DNA of 64,000 nucleotides from Micromonospora_G sp044458865 (GTDB lineage: Bacteria; Actinomycetota; Actinomycetes; Mycobacteriales; Micromonosporaceae), in NCBI RefSeq assembly GCF_044458865.1, contig NZ_JBITIH010000030.1:9117-73116 (forward strand). Reading direction: 5' to 3'. Positions 27,580 to 36,472 of this stretch are shown here, piece after piece. A model generated the notes under the pieces. It was not told where the DNA came from and did no database searches. It worked only from the letters and a program-made list of their open reading frames with translations. Both the position numbers and the translations under genes were made by a program. Each line of letters starts with the position of its first letter. Positions within the stretch are counted from its first letter, which is position 1.

Positions 27580-28593
27580 ATGACCGCGACCCCGACACTC
27601 ACCCGGACCCTGCCGAAACGCCGGCTCACCGGCCTCAAACCCACCGGGCACCTACACCTGGGCAACCTGCTCGGCGCGATCCGCCCGGTCGTCGCGGCGC
27701 AGTACCAAGCCGAGACCATCGTCTTCCTCGCCGACCTGCACGCGCTCACCGTGGCCCACGAACCGACCCGGGTACGCGAGCTGACCCTGGAACAGGCGAC
27801 CATGCTGCTCGCCGCCGGGCTCGACCCGGACCGGGCCATGCTCTACGTGCAGTCCCAACTGCCGGAGCACACCGAACTGCACTTCCTGCTGGAGTGCGCG
27901 ACCGGGGTCGGCGAGGCCCAACGCATGATCCAGTTCAAGGAGAAGTCGGTCGCCCAACAGCAACACGTACGGCTCAGCCTGCTCACGTACCCGGTCCTGA
28001 TGACCGCCGACATCCTGCTGCACGACGCCGAGGAGGTGCCCGTCGGCGAGGACCAGAGCCAGCACCTGGAACTCGCGCGGGACGTGGCCGTCCGGTTCAA
28101 CTCGCGGTACGGCGAGACCTTCACCGTGCCCCGCGCGGTGCACCCCGAGGTCGCCACCCGGGTGATGGAGCTCAGTGACCCGACCGCCAAGATGGGCAAG
28201 ACCACCAGTTCGGACCCGGGCACCATCTTCCTGCTCGATCCGCCCGAGGTCATCCGACGCAAGGTCATGCGGGCGGTCACCGACTCGGGCCGGAGCGTCG
28301 AGTACGCCCCGCAGACCCGTCCGGGCGTGGCCAACCTGTTGGAGATCCTCTCCGCCTGCGTGGACGCCCCACCGGACGCCCTCGCCACCGAGTACCCCTC
28401 CTACAGCAAGCTCAAGCGGGCGGTGGCGGAAGCCGTCGAAGGGCTCCTGCGACCGATCCAGCTTCGTCACGCCGAACTGACCCGCGACCCCGGTTTCGTC
28501 CGGCGGGTGCTCGCCGAGGGAGCCGAACGGGCCCGGGACAACGCCACCGACACCGTCCACCGGGCCAAGCGCGCCATCGGCCTGCTCACCTGA
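27580..28593 (+). CDS. trpS: Tryptophanyl-tRNA synthetase
   Basis: Class I synthetase that charges tRNA(Trp). The 337-residue product has the HIGH-like signature TGHLHLGNLLGA near residues 22-33 and a KMSKS-loop equivalent reading KMGKTTSSDPG, where the first serine is replaced by glycine. This variant and the ribosome-mediated leader recall the auxiliary, indolmycin-resistant TrpRS genes of Streptomyces, which are reported to be controlled by attenuation; whether this is an auxiliary or the only TrpRS cannot be told from the window. The ATG at 27580 has a CGGAGGAA ribosome-binding site. Confidence 0.95.
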   Translation: MTATPTLTRTLPKRRLTGLKPTGHLHLGNLLGAIRPVVAAQYQAETIVFLADLHALTVAHEPTRVRELTLEQATMLLAAGLDPDRAMLYVQSQLPEHTELHFLLECATGVGEAQRMIQFKEKSVAQQQHVRLSLLTYPVLMTADILLHDAEEVPVGEDQSQHLELARDVAVRFNSRYGETFTVPRAVHPEVATRVMELSDPTAKMGKTTSSDPGTIFLLDPPEVIRRKVMRAVTDSGRSVEYAPQTRPGVANLLEILSACVDAPPDALATEYPSYSKLKRAVAEAVEGLLRPIQLRHAELTRDPGFVRRVLAEGAERARDNATDTVHRAKRAIGLLT

Positions 28594-28601
28594 AGAGCCT
28601 T

Positions 28602-28647
28602 CGGTGGTGTGCGGGGTTCCCCACCGGGATCTTCCCGCACACCACCG
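28602..28647. terminator. Hairpin terminator between convergent trpS and GNAT genes
   Basis: A perfect 14-bp stem (CGGTGGTGTGCGGG at 28602-28615 with its complement at 28634-28647) starts 9 nt after the trpS stop and lies between converging genes. Confidence 0.75.
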
Positions 28648-28663
28648 GTCGTGGCACGAGTGA

Positions 28664-29119
28664 TCAGGCGGAGATGAGGATCCGCTTGCCGAAGCAGGCA
28701 CTCAGCGGATTGCCGACGTGCTCGCCGTAGACCGGGATCTCCGTGTAACCGGACGAGCGGTAGAGCGCGATCGCCGACGGCAGGTAGGTGCCGGTCTCCA
28801 GCCGCAACACCGAGTGACCGGCCTGGTAGGCCAGTTCCTCCAGCGCATCGAGCAGTTGGCGGCCGAGGCCGCGTTGACGGTACGCCGGACGGACGTACAT
28901 CCGCGCGATCTCGGCAGTAGACCGATCGATCGACCGGATCGCGCCACACGCCACCGCACGCCCGCTGACCACGCCAACGAGGTAGCTGACGTCGTCCCGG
29001 GTCGGGAAGGAGCCGCCCACCGAGGCGAGTGGTCGGTTCGCCTCCCGCAACTCCCGCTGCTGGGCGCTAACCAGGGCCGCGAGCTCCGGGTCGGAGCATG
29101 GGCGAGACTCGATCAACAT
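28664..29119 (-). CDS. GNAT family N-acetyltransferase
   Basis: A 151-residue acetyl-CoA-dependent acyltransferase. The acetyl-CoA pyrophosphate-binding loop is RPAYRQRGLGRQLL, preceded by the strand AEIARMYV and followed by LRLETGTYLPSAIALYRSSGY, a typical GNAT core. The acceptor is unknown. The ATG at 29119 has TACCCT (29131-29126) ending 6 nt upstream and no Shine-Dalgarno, which indicates a leaderless mRNA; longer in-frame starts have no support. It lies 101 nt beyond the obgE stop, on the same strand, but appears to have its own promoter. Confidence 0.9.
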   Translation of the reverse strand: MLIESRPCSDPELAALVSAQQRELREANRPLASVGGSFPTRDDVSYLVGVVSGRAVACGAIRSIDRSTAEIARMYVRPAYRQRGLGRQLLDALEELAYQAGHSVLRLETGTYLPSAIALYRSSGYTEIPVYGEHVGNPLSACFGKRILISA

Positions 29120-29220
29120 CCACTCAGGGTAATCAAACGTCGTTTCGCCGAGGTTGCTCGGAAGTGGCGGAAATAGAGAGGGATGCCGTCCAGTGGGCTG
29201 CGCCACCGGCCGCCACCGCA

Positions 29221-30720
29221 CTACTCCTCCCAGCCGTCCCCGCCAACGGTGATCGGCCGGACCTCGTCCGGGTCGGTCGCGCCGGCCATGGACTGCGCCG
29301 ACTCCAACTCGTCCTCGGGGCGCTGACGGCGGGCCTTGCGGGCGGCGAGTCGCTGCGCCGCCGACGGCCGCGTCGACTGCTCCTCCAGCCGTACGTCGGT
29401 GCCACGGTTACCCGGGGTGAACTCCACCCCGGCGAAGAGCGTCGGCTGCCAGTCGAATTCGCGTACGCCGATCCGGACCAGGCTGCCCGGCTCGGCTCCG
29501 GCCTTGGCGAGCTTCTCCTCCACGCCGAGTCGCGCCAACCGGTCGGCCAGGAAGCCGACCGCCTCGTCGTTGTCGAAGTTCGTCTGCCGGACCCAGCGTT
29601 CCGGCCGGGGGCCACGCACCACGAACGCGCCGTCCTCGGCGACCTCGATGGTGAAGCCGGCGTCGTCCACCGCCACCGGCCGGAGCACGAGCCGGGTCGG
29701 CTCCAGCACCGGCGTGGCGGCCCGGTTCCGCTCGACCAGCTCCGCCAGCGCGAAGGTCAGCTCCCGCAACCCGACCCGGGTCGCCGCCGACACCTCGTAG
29801 ACCGGCAGACCCCGGGCCTCGATGTCGGCCCGGGTGATGTCGGCCAGGTCCTGCCCGTCGGGGACGTCGACCTTGTTGAGTACGACCACCCGCGGCTTGT
29901 CGGCGAGTCCGCCGTACTCGGACAGTTCAGCCTCGATGGCGTCGATGTCGGCGAGCGGGTCCCGTCCCGGTTCGAGGGTCGCGGTGTCCACCACGTGCGC
30001 CAGCACGGAGCAGCGCTCGATGTGCCGGAGGAACTCCAGTCCGAGCCCCTTGCCGCTGGCCGCCCCGGGAATCAGACCCGGTACGTCGGCGACGGTGAAG
30101 GTGTGGTTCTCCACCCGTACGACGCCGAGGTTCGGCACCAGCGTGGTGAACGGGTAGTCGGCGATCTTCGGCTTGGCGGCCGAGATCACCGAGATCAGCG
30201 ACGACTTGCCGGCAGAGGGAAAGCCGACCAGGCCGACGTCGGCGACGCTCTTGAGCTCCAGCACGACGTCCATCTCGTCGCCCGGCTCGCCCAGCTCAGC
30301 GAAGCCCGGCGCCTTGCGTCGGGCGCTGGCCAGCGACGCGTTGCCGCGACCACCACGACCACCACGGGCCACCTCGAAGGTGGTGCCGGCGCCGGTCAGG
30401 TCGGCCAGCACCTCTCCGTCGGTGCTGAGCACGACCGTGCCGGCCGGCACCTTGAGGACCAGGTTGCCGCCGTTGGCGCCGTCCCGGTTCGAGCCGGCGC
30501 CGCCCTTGCCGTTGTCGGCCTTGATGTGCGGCCGGAAGTGGAAGTCGAGCAGGGTGTGCACCTGCGGGTCGACGATCAGCGAGACGCTGCCGCCGTGCCC
30601 ACCGTTCCCACCGTCGGGGCCACCGAACGGCTTGAACTTCTCCCGGTGGATGGATACGCAGCCGTGCCCGCCGTCGCCGGCCCGCAGGTGCAGGACGACC
30701 CGGTCAACGAAGGTAATCAC
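29221..30720 (-). CDS. obgE: GTPase ObgE/CgtA
   Basis: Obg is an essential GTPase in late 50S assembly and stress signalling; in actinomycetes it also affects sporulation. The 499-residue product has the glycine-rich Obg fold (FVDRVVLHLRAGDGGHG, PFGGPDGGNGGHGG), a G domain with GFPSAGKSSL near 165-174, DVPGLIPGA and NKVD, and the C-terminal OCT domain typical of Gram-positives, followed by a charged tail. The GTG at 30720 gives VITFVDRVV as in homologues and has AGAGGA nine bases upstream. rpmA and rplU are directly upstream. Confidence 0.96.
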   Translation of the reverse strand: MITFVDRVVLHLRAGDGGHGCVSIHREKFKPFGGPDGGNGGHGGSVSLIVDPQVHTLLDFHFRPHIKADNGKGGAGSNRDGANGGNLVLKVPAGTVVLSTDGEVLADLTGAGTTFEVARGGRGGRGNASLASARRKAPGFAELGEPGDEMDVVLELKSVADVGLVGFPSAGKSSLISVISAAKPKIADYPFTTLVPNLGVVRVENHTFTVADVPGLIPGAASGKGLGLEFLRHIERCSVLAHVVDTATLEPGRDPLADIDAIEAELSEYGGLADKPRVVVLNKVDVPDGQDLADITRADIEARGLPVYEVSAATRVGLRELTFALAELVERNRAATPVLEPTRLVLRPVAVDDAGFTIEVAEDGAFVVRGPRPERWVRQTNFDNDEAVGFLADRLARLGVEEKLAKAGAEPGSLVRIGVREFDWQPTLFAGVEFTPGNRGTDVRLEEQSTRPSAAQRLAARKARRQRPEDELESAQSMAGATDPDEVRPITVGGDGWEE

Positions 30721-30775
30721 GACGCCAATCCTCTCCGCGAGGTCCATCCCCGCGACAACAAGCCTGCCACGCAAA

Positions 30776-30820
30776 CGGCGAAGCGGGCCGGGACACTCAG
30801 GTCCGCGGCCCGCTTCGCCG
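30776..30820 (-). terminator. Hairpin between rpmA and obgE
   Basis: A perfect 14-bp stem (CGGCGAAGCGGGCC at 30776-30789 with its complement at 30807-30820) lies 15 nt after the rpmA stop and ahead of the obgE start. It probably limits readthrough from the ribosomal genes into obgE. Confidence 0.75.
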
Positions 30821-30834
30821 AATGGAGAAGCTAA

Positions 30835-31092
30835 CTACTGCGCCACCGGCACGATGCTGATGACCTTGCGGCCACGCTTGGTGCCGAACTGGACCGCGCC
30901 CGGGGCGAGCGCGAAGAGCGTGTCGTCACCGCCACGTCCGACGAGATCCCCGGGGTGGAACTTGGTGCCGCGCTGGCGGATCAGGATCTCGCCGGCGCTG
31001 ACGACCTGGCCACCGAACCGCTTGACGCCGAGCCGCTGCGCCGCGGAGTCGCGACCGTTCCGCGAGCTGGACGCACCCTTTTTGTGAGCCAT
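30835..31092 (-). CDS. rpmA: 50S ribosomal protein L27
   Basis: L27 lies near the peptidyl transferase centre. The 85-residue product begins directly MAHKKGASSSRNGRDS, without the cleavable extension seen in Firmicutes, and has the usual RLGVKRFGGQVVSAGEILIRQ core. The ATG at 31092 follows rplU after a 42-nt gap, in the conserved rplU-rpmA-obgE order. Confidence 0.98.
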   Translation of the reverse strand: MAHKKGASSSRNGRDSAAQRLGVKRFGGQVVSAGEILIRQRGTKFHPGDLVGRGGDDTLFALAPGAVQFGTKRGRKVISIVPVAQ

Positions 31093-31134
31093 CTGAGGAC
31101 GACCTTACTTTCCGCTGGGTTCTTACCGCCGAAC

Positions 31135-31449
31135 TTACTTACCGCTGGAGATTCCGGTCACCTTGACCTGGGTCAGCGGCTGACGGTGCCCCTGACGCTT
31201 GTGGTAGCCGGTCTTGTTCTTGAACTTGTGGATCCGGATCTTCGGGCCCTTGGTGTGGGCGGCGATCTCGCCGGAAACCGCGACCTTGGCGAGCTTGGCC
31301 GCGTCGGTCACCAGGTCGGTACCGTCGACGAGAAGCACCGCGGAGAGCGTCACCGCGTCGCCAGGCTCACCGACGAGCTTCTCGACCTCGATCACGTCGC
31401 CCTCGGCGACCTTGTACTGCTTGCCGCCGGTCTTGACGATCGCGTACAT
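31135..31449 (-). CDS. rplU: 50S ribosomal protein L21
   Basis: L21 binds 23S rRNA together with L20. The 104-residue product begins MYAIVKTGGKQYKVAEGDVI and ends in the rRNA-binding basic region KIRIHKFKNKTGYHKRQGHR followed by QPLTQVKVTGI. The ATG at 31449 is preceded by GGGAGTCCGCCTCCG, a modest ribosome-binding site. A promoter sits about 120 nt upstream, leaving a leader where feedback control is possible. Confidence 0.98.
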   Translation of the reverse strand: MYAIVKTGGKQYKVAEGDVIEVEKLVGEPGDAVTLSAVLLVDGTDLVTDAAKLAKVAVSGEIAAHTKGPKIRIHKFKNKTGYHKRQGHRQPLTQVKVTGISSGK

Positions 31450-31567
31450 CGGAGGCGGACTCCCTGTCGTTGAGGCTGCTGGAATGCTGTTCGCGGCTGC
31501 TCGCCACAACCGCACGGATGCGGGGGCGGACACGCGACAGCTTGGCGCCAAAGGTGCGCCGCAGGCA

Positions 31568-31597
31568 AGCGTACGCCATGCTCCGCCCGACACTCAA
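31568..31597 (-). promoter_or_regulatory. Promoter of rplU-rpmA
   Basis: On the minus strand TTGAGT (31597-31592) and TACGCT (31573-31568) are spaced by 18 nt. The predicted start leaves a leader of roughly 110 nt before rplU. Confidence 0.65.
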
Positions 31598-31611
31598 ACC
31601 GGCCCGGCCGG

Positions 31612-32220
31612 TCAGACCCCGCAGAGCGTCTCGATCCGCTGGTTCAACTCGTCCAACCTGATCTCGTTGATCGAGTTCAGCTCGGGCTTCATCGAGCCGA
31701 TCTGGGTGGCCAACTCGGTGAGCACGGTCTTGAGCGTGGGATCGGATGCCTTGGAGGAGTGCTCCTTCAGCGCGCTGGTCCAGTTGGCCAGGCCCCGCTC
31801 GACCCGCGTCTTGGCCGCCGTGGCGGCAGCGGTGTCGCCGTCCCCGGTCGCCTGCATCATCGCCGTCAGGTCGGTCACGAAGGCCGTACCCGAATCGGTG
31901 TTGGTCTTCAGCGCGGCGGTGCAGACCTCCTTGGCGTTGCCGCCGGCCGGTCCGGTCACCGAGGGAAGCGGGTTGGGCGGGTTGGCCGGAGCACCGGGAC
32001 CGGCCGAGGGGGCTCCGGCACCGTTCGACGGCACCGGGGTCGCCGGGGTAGCGGACGGTCCCGGCACGCCGGGGGTCGACGCCCCCGGATCAGCCGACGT
32101 CGTGGCCCCCGGGGCCTGCCCCTGGGTACGGGGACGTTCGGCGGCGCAACCGGCGCCGGCCAGCAGCACGGCGGTGAGCAGGGCGGTGGTGATGACGGCG
32201 GCCGGCAGCGGGCGTCGCAT
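31612..32220 (-). CDS. Putative lipoprotein
   Basis: A 202-residue secreted protein with a lipoprotein-type signal: RR near the start, hydrophobic TALLTAVLLAGA and Cys25 within GAGCAAE. The residue at -3 is Gly rather than the usual Leu, so the lipobox is imperfect. A Pro/Thr/Ser/Gly-rich linker (about 30-75) follows, then a helical domain of about 110 residues with two cysteines (KEVCTAALK and ETLCGV) that may form a disulfide. I do not recognise the family. The ATG at 32220 has a GAGGAGATCAG ribosome-binding site. Confidence 0.8.
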   Translation of the reverse strand: MRRPLPAAVITTALLTAVLLAGAGCAAERPRTQGQAPGATTSADPGASTPGVPGPSATPATPVPSNGAGAPSAGPGAPANPPNPLPSVTGPAGGNAKEVCTAALKTNTDSGTAFVTDLTAMMQATGDGDTAAATAAKTRVERGLANWTSALKEHSSKASDPTLKTVLTELATQIGSMKPELNSINEIRLDELNQRIETLCGV

Positions 32221-32249
32221 CTGATCTCCTCGCAAGGGGGGTGCGGATA

Positions 32250-32296
32250 GTAAGGAACCCCTTCCGTCGCGATCTGGCGGGGAAGGGGCCCTTCTC
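32250..32296. repeat. GGGCCC-armed palindromic repeat, copy A (diverged)
   Basis: TAAGGAACCCCTTCC (32251-32265) and GGAAGGGGCCCTTCTC (32281-32296) form an imperfect inverted repeat whose inner 8 bp are exact. The spacer contains GCGAT. It resembles copies B (42437-42487) and C (45969-46020) and lies between rne and the lipoprotein gene. Confidence 0.6.
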
Positions 32297-32395
32297 AGCG
32301 CTCGGCCCTCAGTGCACCGCACCGGCGCGCGGGGCGCAACCGGTGCGGGGCACATGATCGATCAAGTTCTGCGTACGAACCGGGGTCGGAGTGGT

Positions 32396-35300
32396 TCAGG
32401 GACGGGTGCGGCGACGCGTACCACCCCGGCGGGACCGGCGCCGGCCACCGCCGGCACCACCCTCCAGGTCGCCGTCGGCGTCCGACTCACCGTCCTCGCC
32501 GAGCGCGTCCGGGTCGTCCGCACCGGCCAGCCGGGCCGATCCGGTTTGCAGGTTGTCGGTCTCCTCCGCCGGCTCGGGCTGGTCGACCTCGTAGCGGGAG
32601 AGGTCGTACCCCATGGTGTCGTCCTCGTCCGCCACCTCGACCACGGCCCGCTCCGGAACCGCGCTCTTGCGGGTCCGGCTGCGCCGGCTGACCGTCGGGG
32701 TCTCCGGAGCGGTCGCGCTCGGCGCGGCACTGGTCGGTACGGACGCCGAGGCGACCGCCTTGACCTTGTCACCGACGCCGGCGGTCGAGCCGGTGCCGAC
32801 GCGGGGCTTCTCCGGAACCGGCTCGGTGTGGATGATCACGCCACGGCCCTTGCAGCAGTCGCAGGTCTCGCTGAACGCCTCCAGCAGCCCGGCGCCGATC
32901 CGCTTACGGGTCATCTGCACCAGACCGAGCGAGGTGATCTCGGTGACCTGGTGCTTGGTCCGGTCTCGGCCGAGGCACTCGGTGAGCCGGCGCAGCACCA
33001 GCTCACGGTTGGACTCCAGCACCATGTCGATGAAGTCGATCACGACGATGCCACCGAGGTCCCGCAACCGGAGCTGCCGCACGATCTCCTCGGCCGCCTC
33101 CAGGTTGTTCCGGGTGACGGTTTCCTCAAGGTTGCCGCCGGCGCCGGTGTACTTGCCGGTGTTGACGTCGACCACGGTCATCGCCTCGGTCCGGTCGATC
33201 ACCAGGTGACCGCCGGAGGGGAGGTAGACCTTGCGGTCCAGCCCCTTGAGGATCTGCTCGTCGATCCGGCGCTCGGCGAAGACGTCCGCCGTGCCCGTGT
33301 GCCGGTGCAGCCGGGCCACCAGGTCGGGCGAGACGTGCGCGAGGTACGACTCGACCATCCCGTACGCCTCGTCGCCCTGCACGACCAGCTCGCGGAAGTC
33401 TTCGTTGAAGAGGTCCCGGACCACCCGGATGACCAGGTCGGGCTCCTCGTAGAGCAGAGCCGGGGCACCGCCCTCGGCGGCCCGCGCCTGGATGTCCTCC
33501 CACTGCGCCTGGAGCCGCTTGACGTCCCGGGCAAGCTCGTCCTCGCTCGCCCCCTCGGCGGCGGTACGGACGATCACGCCCGCACCGTCCGGGACCAGCT
33601 TCTTGAGTACGTCACGCAACCGCTTGCGCTCGGTGTCCGGCAGCTTGCGGCTGATCCCGGAGGCGTTGCCGTGCGGCACGTAGACCAGGTGCCGACCGGA
33701 GAGGGCGATGTGGCTGGTCAGCCTGGCCCCCTTGTGCCCGATCGGGTCCTTGGTGACCTGGACCAGCACCGCGTCGCCGGAGCGGAGCGCGTGCTCGATC
33801 GAGCGGGCCCGCCCCTCCAGGCCGCTCATGTCCCAGTTGACCTCACCGGCGTAGAGCACGGCGTTGCGGCCTCGGCCGACGTCGACGAACGCCGCCTCCA
33901 TGCTCGGCAGGACGTTCTGCACCTTGCCCAGGTAGACGTTGCCGGCCATGGTGCCCGAGGTGGCCCGGGTGACGTAGTGCTCGACCAGCACCCCGTCCTC
34001 AAGCACGGCGATCTGGGTACGGTCGCCACGCTGGCGGACCACCATCACCCGGTCGACGGCCTCGCGGCGGGCCAGGAACTCCGACTCGCTCAGGATCGGC
34101 GGCCGGGTACGGCGCTGCTCGCGCCCGTCCCGGCGGCGCTGCCGCTTGGCTTCCAGCCGGGTCGATCCGGAGACGCCCTGCACCTCGTCGGCGGTCCGAC
34201 GCGGCTCACGGATCTTGACGACGGTGTGTACGCCGTCCTCGGCGCCACCCTCCGCGGTGTCCCCGGCGCCCTTGCGCCGCCGACGACGACGCCGACGGGT
34301 CAGCCCGTCGCCCCCCTCGGCCTCGTCTTCCTCGTCCTCTTCCGCCTCGGCCTCGGCCTGCGCCGGCTCCTCGGTCTCGTCCTCGTCGAGTTCGTCGGTC
34401 GGACCCTTGCCCCGGCCCCGGCCCCGACGGCCCCGACGGCGACGACGCCGGCCACCGGCCTCGTCGTCGTCTTCCTCGTCCTCGTCTTCCAGCTCGATCG
34501 GCTCCGGCTCGCCGGTCACGGCGTCCGTGACGGTCTCGACCGGCTCGTTCGCCAGCTCCGCGGTCTCAGCGGTACGGCGGCCACGCCGCCGGCGCCGGGT
34601 CGGCTCGACCGGTTCGAGGTCGGTGTCGTCGACGTCTGCGGCCTCGGTCGGCACGACGACCACCTCGGTCGGCGCCGCGACGGGTGGGGTGGCCGGCCGG
34701 GCCGGGGGGATCTCCGGCTCCGGCGCCATGAAGAGCACGGTCGGCGCGGAGAGGGCGGCCCGGCGGCGCCGGGTACGGGGAGCCTCCTCGACCCGTTCGG
34801 CCTGCTCTGAGGTGCTCGGCTCGGTCGCGGCGTTGGGCAGGACGGTGACGCCCGGCGGCACGGACTCGCCGGTCAGGGCGGCGGTGCCGAGTTCGTCGGA
34901 CTCCTCCACGGCCGGGGTGGGTGCACCCGGTTCGGTGACCGGAGCCGCCGGAGGGGTCGTCGGCTCGGCCTCGGCCGCCGGTGGCACCGCCTTGCGCCGC
35001 CGGGTGCGGGTCACCTTGACCGGTGGGGTGACTTCGGCCGGGGCGGTCTGCGCCGGCCCGGCTTCGAGCGAGGCGCTGCCCGTCTCCTGGGTCGATTCGC
35101 CGCCCGAGGCGGTGAGTTCGGGGTCGGCGGTGCCGGTGGTTCCGATTTCGCCGACCGGAGCGGTCGGTTCGTCACGCTTGTCAGCGGTTGTCGCCTTCCG
35201 GCGGCGCCGGGTGACCTTCGGGGCCGGTTCGGTGTCGGCCGCGACGGGCGCGAACACCTCCGCCTGGGGCGCCTCGTCGGAGCCGGCGCGGGCATCGGCC

Positions 35301-35467
35301 GGAGCCTCGACCGGGGCCCCGGTCTGGGCCGGCTCGGCGGTCGCCGCCGGGCTGCGCCGGCGGGTGGTACGGGTGCGCCGGGTAGGCGCGCTGTCAGCGG
35401 TCTCGGCGGTGTCGTCGGCCGGCTGTGCGCCGGTCCGTTCGCCGCCCTCGGGCTCGTTGTCGAGCAT
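32396..35467 (-). CDS. rne: Ribonuclease E/G family protein
   Basis: Endoribonuclease for rRNA processing and mRNA decay. The 1023-residue product has an N-terminal disordered extension of about 440 residues with alternating acidic runs and basic clusters (RRTRTTRRR, VTRRRRK, RTRRRKAV, RTRRRRAAL, TRRRRRGRR), then an S1 domain near 500-545 and the catalytic core with IVVIDFIDMVLESNRELVLR near 800-825. The zinc-link CDCCKG is near 867. A shorter Arg/Gly-rich tail ends the protein. The ATG at 35467 starts MLDNEPEGG and follows GGAGAACGTCC. Only downstream of the rplU-rpmA-obgE region in map order; the lipoprotein gene intervenes. Confidence 0.95.
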   Translation of the reverse strand: MLDNEPEGGERTGAQPADDTAETADSAPTRRTRTTRRRSPAATAEPAQTGAPVEAPADARAGSDEAPQAEVFAPVAADTEPAPKVTRRRRKATTADKRDEPTAPVGEIGTTGTADPELTASGGESTQETGSASLEAGPAQTAPAEVTPPVKVTRTRRRKAVPPAAEAEPTTPPAAPVTEPGAPTPAVEESDELGTAALTGESVPPGVTVLPNAATEPSTSEQAERVEEAPRTRRRRAALSAPTVLFMAPEPEIPPARPATPPVAAPTEVVVVPTEAADVDDTDLEPVEPTRRRRRGRRTAETAELANEPVETVTDAVTGEPEPIELEDEDEEDDDEAGGRRRRRRGRRGRGRGKGPTDELDEDETEEPAQAEAEAEEDEEDEAEGGDGLTRRRRRRRRKGAGDTAEGGAEDGVHTVVKIREPRRTADEVQGVSGSTRLEAKRQRRRDGREQRRTRPPILSESEFLARREAVDRVMVVRQRGDRTQIAVLEDGVLVEHYVTRATSGTMAGNVYLGKVQNVLPSMEAAFVDVGRGRNAVLYAGEVNWDMSGLEGRARSIEHALRSGDAVLVQVTKDPIGHKGARLTSHIALSGRHLVYVPHGNASGISRKLPDTERKRLRDVLKKLVPDGAGVIVRTAAEGASEDELARDVKRLQAQWEDIQARAAEGGAPALLYEEPDLVIRVVRDLFNEDFRELVVQGDEAYGMVESYLAHVSPDLVARLHRHTGTADVFAERRIDEQILKGLDRKVYLPSGGHLVIDRTEAMTVVDVNTGKYTGAGGNLEETVTRNNLEAAEEIVRQLRLRDLGGIVVIDFIDMVLESNRELVLRRLTECLGRDRTKHQVTEITSLGLVQMTRKRIGAGLLEAFSETCDCCKGRGVIIHTEPVPEKPRVGTGSTAGVGDKVKAVASASVPTSAAPSATAPETPTVSRRSRTRKSAVPERAVVEVADEDDTMGYDLSRYEVDQPEPAEETDNLQTGSARLAGADDPDALGEDGESDADGDLEGGAGGGRRRSRRGGTRRRTRP

Positions 35468-35611
35468 TGGACGTTCTCCAGTTCTGGCCGCCCCGGGCGC
35501 GGGTGAGCGCTGCCACGCAGGGTTGCCGCAAAGGTGTACCCGGCAGCGCGTCAGGTGCACGGGCTACCGAAGTCTGGCTAACTGAGCGCTGGCCGGGAAA
35601 CCGGCTAACGT

Positions 35612-36382
35612 TCACCGATGGTTCGCCCCGTCGCGGTCCGCCTCCAACGGATCCACGATCGCCCCCTGCGCGGTCAACGTGCCCTGCGCCAGCCGGGTCG
35701 CCCTTGGCGGCACCGGCGGCTCCAGGTCGGCCACCACGCGGAGGCCGGAAAGGACGTCATCGGGTCGTACGGACGGAGTGACCTGCCGTATGACTAGGTC
35801 GAGTATCGCACACGGTACGCCCGCGACCTCGGAAGGTGCCCCAGTCTGATCGATAACATCGATTTTGTTGACTGCCTCGCGGGCATCGAAGGAGCGGCGC
35901 CCCTGCTTGGTCAACCGCTCGACCAGTACCTCGGAAGAAGCCCAAAACTTCTCCACCGCCTGTCGCGCCAACTCCGGCTCGACACCGGGCAACTCGATGC
36001 GCCAGTGCGACGCGTCGATCCGGTCGGGCAGGCTTCCGCCCTGGGCCACCACCACCTCGATCACGTCCAGACCGGGTGAGAGGGCGGCGTCGAGCGCGAG
36101 CCGGAGAGCGGTCGGGTCGACCTCGTGCTGTAGCCCGACCTCCAGGTACTCCGCCTCGCTGGCCGTACCGGTGGGGGCCGCACTGGCGTACGAGATCTTG
36201 GGGTGCGGGGTGAAACCCTGGGAGAAAGCCACCGGTACGCCGGCCCGGCGCAGGGCACGTTCGAAGGCCCGGGCGAAGTCACGGTGCGAGGTGAACCGAA
36301 GCGGCCCCCGCTTGGCGTACCTGATCCGGATCCGCTGTACGACCGGCGCCTGACCGCCCTCTGGCTGGTTCTTCTTGCTGAT
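35612..36382 (-). CDS. TIGR03936/DUF2344 radical-SAM-associated protein with probable AUC start
   Basis: Partner of the TIGR03960 radical SAM protein, thought to take part in RNA modification; its function is not established. Conserved sequence extends upstream of the first canonical start (GTG at 36232): RIRIRYAKRGPLRFTSHRDF and ARAFERALRRAGVPVAFSQG are in frame, as homologues have. Back to the TIGR03960 stop (TGA, 36475-36473) this frame has no ATG, GTG, TTG or CTG. The best position is ATC at 36382, seven bases after GAGGAG, giving 256 residues beginning (I/M)SKKNQPEGGQ. I therefore propose an AUC start or a base error there; starting at 36232 would remove 50 conserved residues. Confidence 0.85.
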   Translation of the reverse strand: MSKKNQPEGGQAPVVQRIRIRYAKRGPLRFTSHRDFARAFERALRRAGVPVAFSQGFTPHPKISYASAAPTGTASEAEYLEVGLQHEVDPTALRLALDAALSPGLDVIEVVVAQGGSLPDRIDASHWRIELPGVEPELARQAVEKFWASSEVLVERLTKQGRRSFDAREAVNKIDVIDQTGAPSEVAGVPCAILDLVIRQVTPSVRPDDVLSGLRVVADLEPPVPPRATRLAQGTLTAQGAIVDPLEADRDGANHR

Positions 36383-36472
36383 CGTGGTGCTCCTCGGTGT
36401 GGCGGCCGGTGGAGAAGGTCGTCCGACCGCGGCGGTTGGGTACGGCCGGAAAGCGGCCGACGGCGCCCCGGC

